Of a stretch of 7,465 bases of DNA, positions 1 to 5,967 are shown piece after piece (within the stretch, counting starts at the first letter, position 1; every line of letters begins with the position of its first letter). The notes beneath the pieces are model-generated. The model made no database searches. It was not told the DNA's origin and saw only the letters and a list, made by a program, of their open reading frames with translations. The DNA is from an uncultured Acidimicrobiaceae bacterium (GTDB taxonomy: Bacteria > Actinomycetota > Acidimicrobiia > Acidimicrobiales > Ilumatobacteraceae). The position numbers and the translations under genes are program-made. The stretch covers positions 1-7,465 of the forward strand of contig CAIZMV010000005.1 in NCBI GenBank assembly GCA_903934195.1, read 5' to 3'.

Positions 1-726
1 ACGGCCGTGAATAACAAGTGTCGGAGTATTCAGATTGCGAAGCTTGTCACTGCGATCTCCTGATGCATAAATGGCCGCAAGTTGACGATGTGAACCTTCT
101 GGGTAAAAGCTTCTGTCGAATTCACGAGCAGCACGAGCTTTCGCCTCGTCGAGATCGAAGTACTTCTTTGAGCACCAGACGCTCCAGTTCTTTGCACCCT
201 CAATGTATGTGGCACGGTCAGGTGATGGCGGAGCTAACAATGTGTTGAGGGCAGCTTCTGTTGGAGTTCCGTATGCAAGGTCACCAGTAACAGACATGAT
301 GCTGACGAGACTCTGAGTGCGATGCGCATGTTCGATTGCCACTGTCTGAGCAATCATGCCTCCCATTGATGCACCGATGATGTGCGCTTTCTCAATACCA
401 AGATGATCAAGAACTCCCATTGCATCTGCTGCCATGTCTGACAAGGTGTACGGCACAGGAACTGTGACGGGGTCGCCCATGGCTGCCTGCATAGTTACTT
501 TGTCTGTTTCCACCATGACACCATCGTGTTTGTACGACAAACCACAGTCACGGTTGTCGAAACGCACAATGTGAAATCCCTGCTCGACAAACAGTTGTAA
601 AAACTCTTCTGGCCATGCAGTCATCTGGGCACCAAAGCCCATGATCCACAAAAGAGTCGGATTCTTTGGATCGCCCAAAGTGTCGTATTCGATATTGATT
701 CCGTTAGGCAAAATGGCTTGAGGCAT
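1..726 (-). CDS. alpha/beta-fold hydrolase (LipG/RdmC-like), C-terminus beyond left edge
   Basis: Reading from the ATG at 726 gives 242 codons with no stop before the window edge, so the C-terminal part is missing. Seen: an N-terminal beta-strand pair, an oxyanion-type loop (WIMGFG, residues 27-32), the signature RFDNRDCGLS (55-64) and the nucleophile elbow GASMGG (118-123), with Ser120 as the presumed nucleophile. The partial sequence ends in VIHGR, the strand that normally precedes the catalytic Asp; that Asp and the His lie outside the window. The FDNRDCGLS block is typical of actinobacterial esterase-like hydrolases annotated LipG, or methylesterase of the RdmC type. Substrate cannot be inferred. 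No signal peptide is visible, so it is probably cytoplasmic. It follows the PH-domain gene after 46 bp on the same strand. A weak purine run (GAGA, 8 nt before ATG) could serve as ribosome site, but it lies in the arm of an inverted repeat. Fold is confident, exact activity is not. Confidence 0.9.
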   Translation of the reverse strand, partial: MPQAILPNGINIEYDTLGDPKNPTLLWIMGFGAQMTAWPEEFLQLFVEQGFHIVRFDNRDCGLSYKHDGVMVETDKVTMQAAMGDPVTVPVPYTLSDMAADAMGVLDHLGIEKAHIIGASMGGMIAQTVAIEHAHRTQSLVSIMSVTGDLAYGTPTEAALNTLLAPPSPDRATYIEGAKNWSVWCSKKYFDLDEAKARAAREFDRSFYPEGSHRQLAAIYASGDRSDKLRNLNTPTLVIHGR

Positions 727-733
727 ATATCTA

Positions 734-761
734 TTCTCACAGGTAGGCCCGCCTGTGAGAA
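734..761. repeat. perfect 10-bp inverted repeat, possible operator or RNA hairpin
   Basis: The arms are TTCTCACAGG (734-743) and CCTGTGAGAA (752-761), exact reverse complements around an 8-nt centre. It sits between the stop of the PH-domain gene and the start of the hydrolase. Neither strand has a T-tract after the stem, so it does not look like an intrinsic terminator. On the minus strand the second arm contains the only Shine-Dalgarno-like purines (GAGA) of the hydrolase, and the repeat ends 7 nt before its ATG. It could be a repressor operator or a stem that hides the ribosome site. Role is inference. Confidence 0.6.
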
Positions 762-772
762 AAGCGGAGAAA

Positions 773-1387
773 TCAGCTCAGTAAGCGTCGCTTTTGCTCA
801 AGGAATTCGTCATCGGTGATGGTTCCTCGGTCGCGCAATGCTTCCAGACGCTCTATTTCTCCTGCGATGCTCATCGAGCCTGGCGTGGCCTCAGATCGCA
901 TTCCACCGCGTGCCTGAATAGTTGAGTGAATGATGTTTTGCACTCTTTCAGGCTGAGCGATATCAGTAAAAGTCTGTTGGCCATCTTGGCCGCCCGATTC
1001 AATGAGCAAGTCACCGACGCCGAGCATCCGCTCCACTACCGATTGACTGAAGTTCACGTTATTTACTCGTTCTAGGGGAATTTCAACCCCATCACGAGAC
1101 ACCACGCCTTGCCTGTAGATGAGCCGATGGGATGTGACGACGAAATACGTGGTGCGCCATTTGATGAGATGCACCAATACCCAGGCAGCGCTCACGATGA
1201 TGGCAGCCATTCCCAGATACCCAATGGCGTCTTCGAAGAAACCAGACGGCATCTGAGCCCGCAACAGCAAGGTTAAGAACATTGACCCAAGGAGGGTTGA
1301 CACTGACGATCCGAAATACCACCAGTGTGGATGGAGGTCTAAAACGATGTTTTCGTAGTCATTCAGCAATCGCCGAGGAAAGGGCAT
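773..1387 (-). CDS. membrane protein with bPH2 (YdbS-like) domain and C-terminal SHOCT motif
   Basis: A 204-residue protein. It starts MPFPRRLLNDYE, followed by two hydrophobic segments at about residues 23-44 and 56-76, predicted to cross the membrane as a hairpin. A bacterial PH domain of the YdbS/bPH2 type follows (about 77-153), with the usual block TSHRLIYRQGVVSRDG and the EIPLERVNNVNF strand. The tail (about 174-203) is a SHOCT motif: EIERLEALRDRGTITDDEF followed by a basic KRRLL end. SHOCT modules are short helical pieces of unknown role found at protein termini. The function of the whole protein is unknown; bPH2 proteins are generally membrane-bound. An open frame runs upstream to 1723 inside the helicase gene, but only from the ATG at 1387 does the protein look family-like. 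There is no Shine-Dalgarno; a -10 box 7 nt upstream suggests a leaderless mRNA. Divergent from the helicase, and possibly co-transcribed with the hydrolase downstream. Confidence 0.9.
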   Translation of the reverse strand: MPFPRRLLNDYENIVLDLHPHWWYFGSSVSTLLGSMFLTLLLRAQMPSGFFEDAIGYLGMAAIIVSAAWVLVHLIKWRTTYFVVTSHRLIYRQGVVSRDGVEIPLERVNNVNFSQSVVERMLGVGDLLIESGGQDGQQTFTDIAQPERVQNIIHSTIQARGGMRSEATPGSMSIAGEIERLEALRDRGTITDDEFLEQKRRLLS

Positions 1388-1394
1388 GGAAGAA

Positions 1395-1400
1395 AGGGTA
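1395..1400 (-). promoter_or_regulatory. -10 element TACCCT for leaderless PH-domain gene
   Basis: On the minus strand TACCCT matches TANNNT and ends 7 nt before the ATG at 1387. A transcript started there would begin at the start codon. No good -35 is seen at standard spacing, and no Shine-Dalgarno lies upstream. It is back to back with the helicase -10 box, 8 bp away. Confidence 0.5.
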
Positions 1401-1408
1401 CAACCGCC

Positions 1409-1414
1409 TAGTTT
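1409..1414 (+). promoter_or_regulatory. -10 element TAGTTT for leaderless helicase gene
   Basis: TAGTTT matches TANNNT and lies exactly at -12 to -7 relative to the GTG at 1421, which places the transcription start on the start codon. There is no ribosome site at a workable distance (AAGG is only 2 nt from the GTG). This supports the GTG at 1421 over the in-frame GTG at 1472. Confidence 0.5.
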
Positions 1415-1420
1415 CAAGGC

Positions 1421-3340
1421 GTGACATTCCTGCACCAGCCCCAGACAGAATCCGGCCACACGGCTGATTCCGTGCTTGCCGGCCTCGATGCGCAACAGCG
1501 CGAAGCAGTCACCGCACCAATAGGCATTGTTGTGGTGCGCGCCGGTGCTGGCTCTGGCAAAACAACAGTTCTTACTCGTCGTATTGCATGGAGAACATTG
1601 TCTGGCACTGCAGATATTGAAAAAACACTTGCAATTACTTTTACGCGACAAGCTGCAACTGAAATGCGCACGCGTCTTGCACGATTCGAACTTGAAGGCC
1701 GACCCACTATCGGCACATTTCACGCAATTGCTCGTCGACTGATGTTGCAGAACCTCGAAGATCGCAACAGACGAGCTCCGGTGATTGTCAACAACAGATC
1801 ATCCCTGATGTCGTCGTGCATGGGTGACGATGCCAAACATGGTGGCGTCATGGACATGTTGTCCGCAATTGATTGGGCGCATGCACACATGATTGCCCCA
1901 GACGCTGCAGCCTCGGCACTTGCATCAGCTGGAATAAAAGTGCCACTTCCTGCACTTCGTTTTACCGAAGTATTCAAAACATACGAACAAACAAAACGTA
2001 AGCGCGGCGTTATCGACCTGAACGACTTCATGACGTCTGTTGTCAACGAAGCAGCCAAAGACCCGAGGTTTGCCGAATCGATTCGCTTTCAGTATCGCCA
2101 CGTGTCCGTTGATGAAGCTCAAGACATGAACCCGCTGCAATATGCATTCCTGAAAGTTCTTTTGCCGGCCAATCCTGATGTGTTCTTAGTGGGCGACCCC
2201 AACCAAGCAATTTACGGATTCAACGGCGCGGATAAGGACTTGTTCGATTCGCTTCCAGGGTTCAACACAGGTGCCAATGTTGTTTCTTTGCCATCGAACT
2301 ACAGGTGCACTCCTGAAATTGTGAAGATTGCGGTTGATTCACTCGCCAAGGACGGACAAATTGCAGATGCAGTGTCGCAACGCCCCAGTGGTGCAGTAGT
2401 TCGACTAGAGCGGTGCGCAACCGAAGCAGCAGAACAACAGCTCATCACCAAACTTGTAACGCGTGCTCATTCTTCTGAAAGGTCGTGGAGCGATATTGCG
2501 GTTCTGGTGCGCATCAACACAGTTGCCGACGGTATTCGAGACCAGCTAATTGCGGCAGGTATTCCTGTTCGATCATCGCGTAGAGGTGGTGCGTGGGCAC
2601 GCGCAGTTGCCGCTGCCACTTCTTTAACTGGCCGCGATGACTTAGCCACATGGGCTGCAGACATTCTTGATACGGGTGAATACACACCAGACGAGGCTGA
2701 TTTTCAAATCGCGAAACTAGTTCGTGACTTTCTTGATGCACACCGCTCTGGCGGAGTCGACGGCCGCACATTTGGGTCGTGGCTCGTAACATCAGCTGAC
2801 ATTGTGGAAACCGACGGCGTAGAGGTACTTACCTTTCATGCCGCAAAGGGACGCGAGTGGTCGTACGTCGTCGTTGCCGGCATGGAAAAAGGACTTCTTC
2901 CCCACCGCAGTGCGCGCACCGGCGCTGCCCGTAGCGAAGAAGCACGCCTTGCATATGTTGCGCTTACACGTGCGGCTGATGAACTTGTAGTTACGTGGAC
3001 TGACCAACGCAATACAAAGTCGTCTGGACCGTCGCCTTTCCTGCCCACCGTCACCACTTCAGTTCCTGTAATCGATGCGCCACCTGAAGAGTTGCGCCGC
3101 ATCGCCCGACAACGCCCTCAACAAGACCCACTTGAAGTAGCAATTGAGCAATGGCGTCAACTGAAGTCTCGCGTTAGCCGCATGGAGCCAAACGGAATCT
3201 TGACAACGACACAATTGCGCAACATTGTTCGGGAGAGACCAACTACCGAAGATGGCGTCGCCGCGATTACCGACGTTATTTTTGCTCGCCGCTATGCAGC
3301 AGAACTAATAGCAACTATTGATGCTGCGCTGGGCCGCTGA
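1421..3340 (+). CDS. uvrD2: UvrD2-like superfamily 1A DNA helicase with HRDC domain
   Basis: A 639-residue ATP-dependent 3'-5' DNA helicase of the UvrD/PcrA/Rep family. Motifs in order: Q-motif region LDAQQREAV (22-30), Walker A GAGSGKTT (42-49), motif Ia ITFTRQAATEM (72-82), Walker B VDEAQD (230-235), motif III VGDPNQAIYGFNGAD (257-271), motif IV SNYRC (292-296), motif V LTFHAAKGREW (470-480) and motif VI ARLAYVALTRA (508-518). The C-terminal ~70 residues (about 569-637), with QWRQLKSRVSR and RNIVRERPTTEDG, fit an HRDC domain. Helicase plus HRDC is the architecture of mycobacterial UvrD2. Unlike that protein, no tetracysteine module lies between helicase and HRDC: the only cysteines are at 133, 296 and 332. 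It is also shorter than UvrD2 (about 700). All catalytic motifs are intact, so it should be active in repair or replication-associated unwinding. The GTG start is backed by the upstream -10 box. Its last 26 bp overlap the convergent thioesterase gene. Confidence 0.93.
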   Translation: MTFLHQPQTESGHTADSVLAGLDAQQREAVTAPIGIVVVRAGAGSGKTTVLTRRIAWRTLSGTADIEKTLAITFTRQAATEMRTRLARFELEGRPTIGTFHAIARRLMLQNLEDRNRRAPVIVNNRSSLMSSCMGDDAKHGGVMDMLSAIDWAHAHMIAPDAAASALASAGIKVPLPALRFTEVFKTYEQTKRKRGVIDLNDFMTSVVNEAAKDPRFAESIRFQYRHVSVDEAQDMNPLQYAFLKVLLPANPDVFLVGDPNQAIYGFNGADKDLFDSLPGFNTGANVVSLPSNYRCTPEIVKIAVDSLAKDGQIADAVSQRPSGAVVRLERCATEAAEQQLITKLVTRAHSSERSWSDIAVLVRINTVADGIRDQLIAAGIPVRSSRRGGAWARAVAAATSLTGRDDLATWAADILDTGEYTPDEADFQIAKLVRDFLDAHRSGGVDGRTFGSWLVTSADIVETDGVEVLTFHAAKGREWSYVVVAGMEKGLLPHRSARTGAARSEEARLAYVALTRAADELVVTWTDQRNTKSSGPSPFLPTVTTSVPVIDAPPEELRRIARQRPQQDPLEVAIEQWRQLKSRVSRMEPNGILTTTQLRNIVRERPTTEDGVAAITDVIFARRYAAELIATIDAALGR

Positions 3341-4019
3341 GATCGCGACCTTTGCGTAATTTGTCCATCATCTCAGTGGGCATTGACAAGAAAACAGCTT
3401 CAGCTTCCGCACACAATGTGTCGCCGATGTGCGAGGTTCCTTTTGTAAAGATCTTGCGACCTTCAATGCGATCAACCCAACCGCGATACACAATTTCTTG
3501 ATGCAGTGGCGTTGGTGCACGGTATTTAATGGTCAGCGTTCCGGTCATTCCAGGGCGACCAGTAAGTGATTGCGTCATGCCAAGCACTTCGTCGAAAGCC
3601 GCTGCGATGTACCCACCATGTACGTGACCTGGTGGTCCTTCATATGGTTCTGTAAAAGTGGCTGTGCCAGAGATTGATCCGAATTCACCAAACGATTCAT
3701 CTTTTTCCATCATCATCGGCATCGACAGCGGATTCATAGCACCGTAAAACGGACTGCGGTCTGTGAAGTGAGATTCCGCAGCGGCGCTGCCAGGAATGCC
3801 ACCAGGAGCATTGATGCTCTCGAGCGCCTTCGAGAGATGAACAATTGCTGTGTCTAGATCTTCGATACCTGCCGTCGACATAAAAGAATCCAGAATCAGC
3901 TGACGCGTGACTGTTGCAAGGCGAACCCGAGCCCTATCGGCATCTGTTAATTCGGCATTTCGATCATGGAACGAAGGAAACGAAACGCCCTCAGATTGTT
4001 CCGAATTCGAATCGCTCAC
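3315..4019 (-). CDS. PaaI/THEM4-type hotdog-fold thioesterase
   Basis: A 234-residue protein. The C-terminal two thirds is a hotdog domain with the diagnostic GHVHGGYIAAAFDEVLG (131-147): HGG at 134-136 and Asp143 on the central helix are the expected catalytic elements. Later strands include TLTIKYRAPTPL (161-172) and a long strand around GRKIFTKGTSHIGD (187-200). Such enzymes hydrolyse acyl-CoA or aryl-CoA thioesters; the actual substrate is not evident. A polar, mostly helical N-terminal extension of about 85 residues precedes the fold, making it longer than PaaI itself (about 140) but similar to many actinobacterial members. The GTG start overlaps the xth stop in the tetranucleotide GTGA (4016-4019) and has no Shine-Dalgarno, so translation by reinitiation after xth is likely. 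The 3' end overlaps the helicase gene tail to tail. Confidence 0.9.
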   Translation of the reverse strand: MSDSNSEQSEGVSFPSFHDRNAELTDADRARVRLATVTRQLILDSFMSTAGIEDLDTAIVHLSKALESINAPGGIPGSAAAESHFTDRSPFYGAMNPLSMPMMMEKDESFGEFGSISGTATFTEPYEGPPGHVHGGYIAAAFDEVLGMTQSLTGRPGMTGTLTIKYRAPTPLHQEIVYRGWVDRIEGRKIFTKGTSHIGDTLCAEAEAVFLSMPTEMMDKLRKGRDLSGPAQHQ

Positions 4020-4792
4020 CGCGGACCAACTGTCAACAACACAGGTGCGTGATCACTTGGCTTTTCGCCTTTGCGAGCATTCCGATCAACTTCAGATGAA
4101 ACAGACCGTTCTGCAACCGACTTGGTCGCAAGCAACAGGTCAATACGCATGCCATGGCCTTTATGGAATGAACCATTTCGGTAATCCCACCACGAATACA
4201 GGCCGGCTTCATCATGAAACCTGCGATACGTATCTTCCATACCGAACGCATTGACATGGGCCAGCGCATCGCGCTCTGGTTGGCTGACATGAGTGGCGCC
4301 TTCAAACGCTGCCATGTCGTATACGTCACGATCTTCAGGGGCAATATTGAAATCTCCTGCGACCACAACATCATCGGCTGGCGAACATGATGCATCGAGG
4401 TGCTGACGCAAACGTGACATCCACGAAAGTTTGTATTGGTAGTGATCATTGTCTAGTTCACGGCCATTTGGTACGTACACAGAACTCACTCGCACTCCCC
4501 CGCATGTTGCAGAAATGATTCTGGCTTCATGGTCTGCTTCAACACCATCGGCAAAGTTGGCAACAACATTGTCAAGACCAACGCGGGACAAAATGGCAAC
4601 GCCGTTCCACTGGCCTTGACCAAAGTGGGCGCTCTCGTAACCCAATTCAGCAATGGCTTCTGTAGGGAACTTGTCCTGAGCCAATTTGGTCTCCTGCAAA
4701 CAGACAACTTCAGGGGTGTTTGCTTCTAACCATTCCTGCACGCGAGGCAAACGAGCCTTCAGAGAATTGACGTTCCAAGTAACAATGACCAC
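4016..4792 (-). CDS. xth: exodeoxyribonuclease III / AP endonuclease (Xth family)
   Basis: A 258-residue DNA repair nuclease of the EEP (exonuclease-endonuclease-phosphatase) fold, which cuts 5' of abasic sites and degrades duplex DNA 3'-5'. Active-site residues are visible in order: Asn7 in WNVNS, Glu34 in LQETK, Tyr106 in YVPNG, Asp147 and Asn149 in GDFNI, Asp218 in RIDLLL, and Asp247-His248 in SDHAP. The length matches E. coli ExoIII (268) and actinobacterial XthA. The GTG at 4792 is chosen because the conserved first strand VIVTWNVNS follows at once; the nearby ATG at 4797 is out of frame. There is no Shine-Dalgarno, but a TANNNT box 6 nt upstream suggests a leaderless transcript. It lies 48 bp after the NYN gene and is translationally coupled to the thioesterase, so it may be made both from its own promoter and by read-through. 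Confidence 0.96.
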   Translation of the reverse strand: MVIVTWNVNSLKARLPRVQEWLEANTPEVVCLQETKLAQDKFPTEAIAELGYESAHFGQGQWNGVAILSRVGLDNVVANFADGVEADHEARIISATCGGVRVSSVYVPNGRELDNDHYQYKLSWMSRLRQHLDASCSPADDVVVAGDFNIAPEDRDVYDMAAFEGATHVSQPERDALAHVNAFGMEDTYRRFHDEAGLYSWWDYRNGSFHKGHGMRIDLLLATKSVAERSVSSEVDRNARKGEKPSDHAPVLLTVGPR

Positions 4793-4798
4793 GCCATG

Positions 4799-4804
4799 AC
4801 GGTA
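4799..4804 (-). promoter_or_regulatory. -10 element TACCGT for leaderless xth
   Basis: Minus-strand TACCGT lies at exactly -12 to -7 of the xth GTG at 4792, so the message would begin on the start codon. A weak -35 candidate TTGGTC (4824-4829) has a 19-bp spacer, which is long. It would give xth and the thioesterase expression independent of the NYN gene. Confidence 0.45.
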
Positions 4805-4820
4805 GTAGGAATGCCCCTAC
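4805..4820. repeat. short inverted repeat upstream of xth -10 box
   Basis: GTAGG (4805-4809) and CCTAC (4816-4820) form a perfect 5-bp inverted repeat with a 6-nt centre, lying directly upstream of the proposed xth -10. It could be a binding site in the promoter spacer or the remnant of a weak stem after the NYN stop. There is no T-tract, so a terminator is unlikely. It is short enough to occur by chance. Confidence 0.25.
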
Positions 4821-4840
4821 ATTGACCAACTGAAGTGCAG

Positions 4841-5908
4841 TTAGCGCTTTTTTGCTGGTGCTTTTTTAGCTACAACTTTTTTGGCAGGCGATTTTGCGGG
4901 GGCCGCTTTTTTCACAGCGGCCACTTTCTTTGCGGGGGCCTTTGCAGCGACAACCTTTTTCACAGGCGCTTTCGCAGCAACTGCTTTTTTCACGGGTGCA
5001 GACTTCTTAGTTGGTGCAGACTTCTTCACTGCTGCGGCCTTCTTCTCTGGGGCAGCTTTCTTTGCAACTGACGGTTTGCCTGATGGTTTCGCGACTGCAT
5101 CAACCACACCTGGTACCGCAAGATCAACACTGCGTCGTGCCGGGGTGTAACCAACAACAGTCAATGTCACTGAATCACCAAGAGTAAAGATGTCTCGCGC
5201 GCTACGTGGTTGTGGGTTTGCCATGTTGCGAAGCGGTACATACCCAGAGATATCACCAATGAGAGCAGTGATGCCGTTTGCTGCATACGACTGAACCACA
5301 GCTTTTACCTTTGAGCCGACTGGGTGTTTTTCAACAAACTGCAAATACGGCATGAGTTCATTAGCCATTTTCGCCTTGACACTCGGAGGTGGAGTCTTTG
5401 GAACCGGCATTGGCTTGCTTGCTTCTGGACTTGCAGTCGGCGACTCTTTCTTAACCACTTTTCCTGTTTTCACAGAACGACGGCTTGTAGCTCCGCGCAC
5501 CGGAAGACGCTCAACAAACACCCAGCCGACAAGTGGCACTGGCTTTCCGCCAATAAGGCGACCTTCATCGAAAAGCCACTTGTACTTACCGTGAAATTCT
5601 TGGTAGCTGTCGTTTGACAAGATCGAAGCGTTCACCTTGTCTGCGATTGCCAGAACAAATGCGTCGCCTCTACCAACGGCACCCGCTGGGGGCGCAACGA
5701 GTTCATTATTTGCAATTGCCTTTTCGAACTCTGCAGATTCTTTTTTGGCGATTCGGTGTCCAAATGTCGCATCAACAACGACTGAGACCTTGGCATTTTT
5801 GAATTCATCCATCAAGGCCATGACGGCTTCGTGGAGTTGGGCGAGGCTGGGAACTGATCGACCCTCGGTTGCAATGTTCGATCCGTCGACGATGATGTGT
5901 TTTGTCAC
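4841..5908 (-). CDS. NYN/Zc3h12a-like ribonuclease fused to S1-like domain and Lys/Ala-rich tail
   Basis: A 355-residue protein numbered from the GTG at 5908. Residues 1 to about 138 match the NYN (PIN-like) nuclease fold of the Zc3h12a/Regnase type: VDGSN with Asp8, VVVDATFG with Asp46, GRGDAFVLAIAD with Asp82 and Asp90, and LSNDSYQEF with Asp100. These are the acidic metal-binding positions expected in this fold. A Pro/Ser/Lys linker (about 139-185) leads to an S1-like OB domain (about 197-263), with VGSKVKAVV, GYVPLRN and RRSVDLAVPG. The tail (about 278-355) is disordered-looking and has 26 Lys in 78 residues, as KK pairs between Ala/Pro/Val, like histone H1 or the HupB tail. A predicted single-strand RNase with two extra nucleic-acid-binding parts; target unknown. 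An in-frame TTG at 5920 would add four residues (MTEW). No clear Shine-Dalgarno or -10 supports either start. Head of a possible operon with xth and the thioesterase. Confidence 0.85.
   Translation of the reverse strand: MTKHIIVDGSNIATEGRSVPSLAQLHEAVMALMDEFKNAKVSVVVDATFGHRIAKKESAEFEKAIANNELVAPPAGAVGRGDAFVLAIADKVNASILSNDSYQEFHGKYKWLFDEGRLIGGKPVPLVGWVFVERLPVRGATSRRSVKTGKVVKKESPTASPEASKPMPVPKTPPPSVKAKMANELMPYLQFVEKHPVGSKVKAVVQSYAANGITALIGDISGYVPLRNMANPQPRSARDIFTLGDSVTLTVVGYTPARRSVDLAVPGVVDAVAKPSGKPSVAKKAAPEKKAAAVKKSAPTKKSAPVKKAVAAKAPVKKVVAAKAPAKKVAAVKKAAPAKSPAKKVVAKKAPAKKR
4844..5083. repeat. degenerate in-frame tandem repeats encoding Lys/Ala-rich tail
   Basis: The 3' end of the NYN gene is low-complexity coding repeat. 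Protein units alternate between about 6 residues (KKSAPT, KKSAPV) and 10 residues (KKAVAAKAPV, KKVVAAKAPA). At DNA level some copies remain identical: GGTGCAGACTTCTT occurs at 4995-5008 and 5013-5026 (18-bp period), and TGCGGGGGCC at 4895-4904 and 4931-4940 (36-bp period). Growth or loss of units by slippage or unequal recombination would stay in frame. Confidence 0.7.
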
Positions 5909-5916
5909 CCATTCAG

Positions 5917-5937
5917 TCAAGCACCCGAACCCGTCAT
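5917..5937 (-). other. possible 6-codon leader ORF before NYN gene
   Basis: ATG at 5937 opens MTGSGA and stops at TGA (5919-5917). That TGA overlaps the alternative TTG start (5920) of the NYN gene as TTGA, an arrangement that could couple translation. No ribosome site or promoter was found for it, and an ORF this short is expected by chance. Offered only because the true NYN start is unsettled. Confidence 0.15.
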
Positions 5938-5954
5938 CTGATGGGCAATCCGTC

Positions 5955-5960
5955 TAGCCT
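5955..5960 (+). promoter_or_regulatory. -10 element TAGCCT for leaderless HAD gene
   Basis: TAGCCT fits TANNNT and ends 7 nt before the in-frame GTG at 5968, the same spacing as at the PH-domain gene. It supports that GTG as the start. If the ATG at 5941 were used instead, this box would lie inside the coding sequence and could not serve it. Confidence 0.4.
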
Positions 5961-5967
5961 GTCGCCC

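Noticed and set aside
18..248. Plus-strand ORF inside the hydrolase gene
   Set aside because: The opposite strand encodes a clear alpha/beta hydrolase with a catalytic motif; this frame shows no recognisable features.
734..761. Intrinsic terminator for the PH-domain gene
   Set aside because: The stem is perfect but no run of T follows on either strand, so I report it as an inverted repeat only.
1388..1723. Upstream extension of the PH-domain frame, 112 further codons on the minus strand
   Set aside because: It lies antisense inside the helicase's Walker A region, is Cys- and Ser-rich and resembles no protein; the family-like sequence begins at the ATG at 1387.
3907..4254. 115-codon plus-strand ORF across the thioesterase/xth junction
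   Set aside because: Antisense to two well-supported genes with intact active sites; composition is not protein-like and there is no start signal.
4835..5150. Phe/Ala- and Phe/Cys/Gly-rich plus-strand ORFs resembling hydrophobic proteins
   Set aside because: They are the reverse reading of the Lys/Ala repeat tail (AAG/AAA read backwards gives CTT/TTT), not real membrane proteins.
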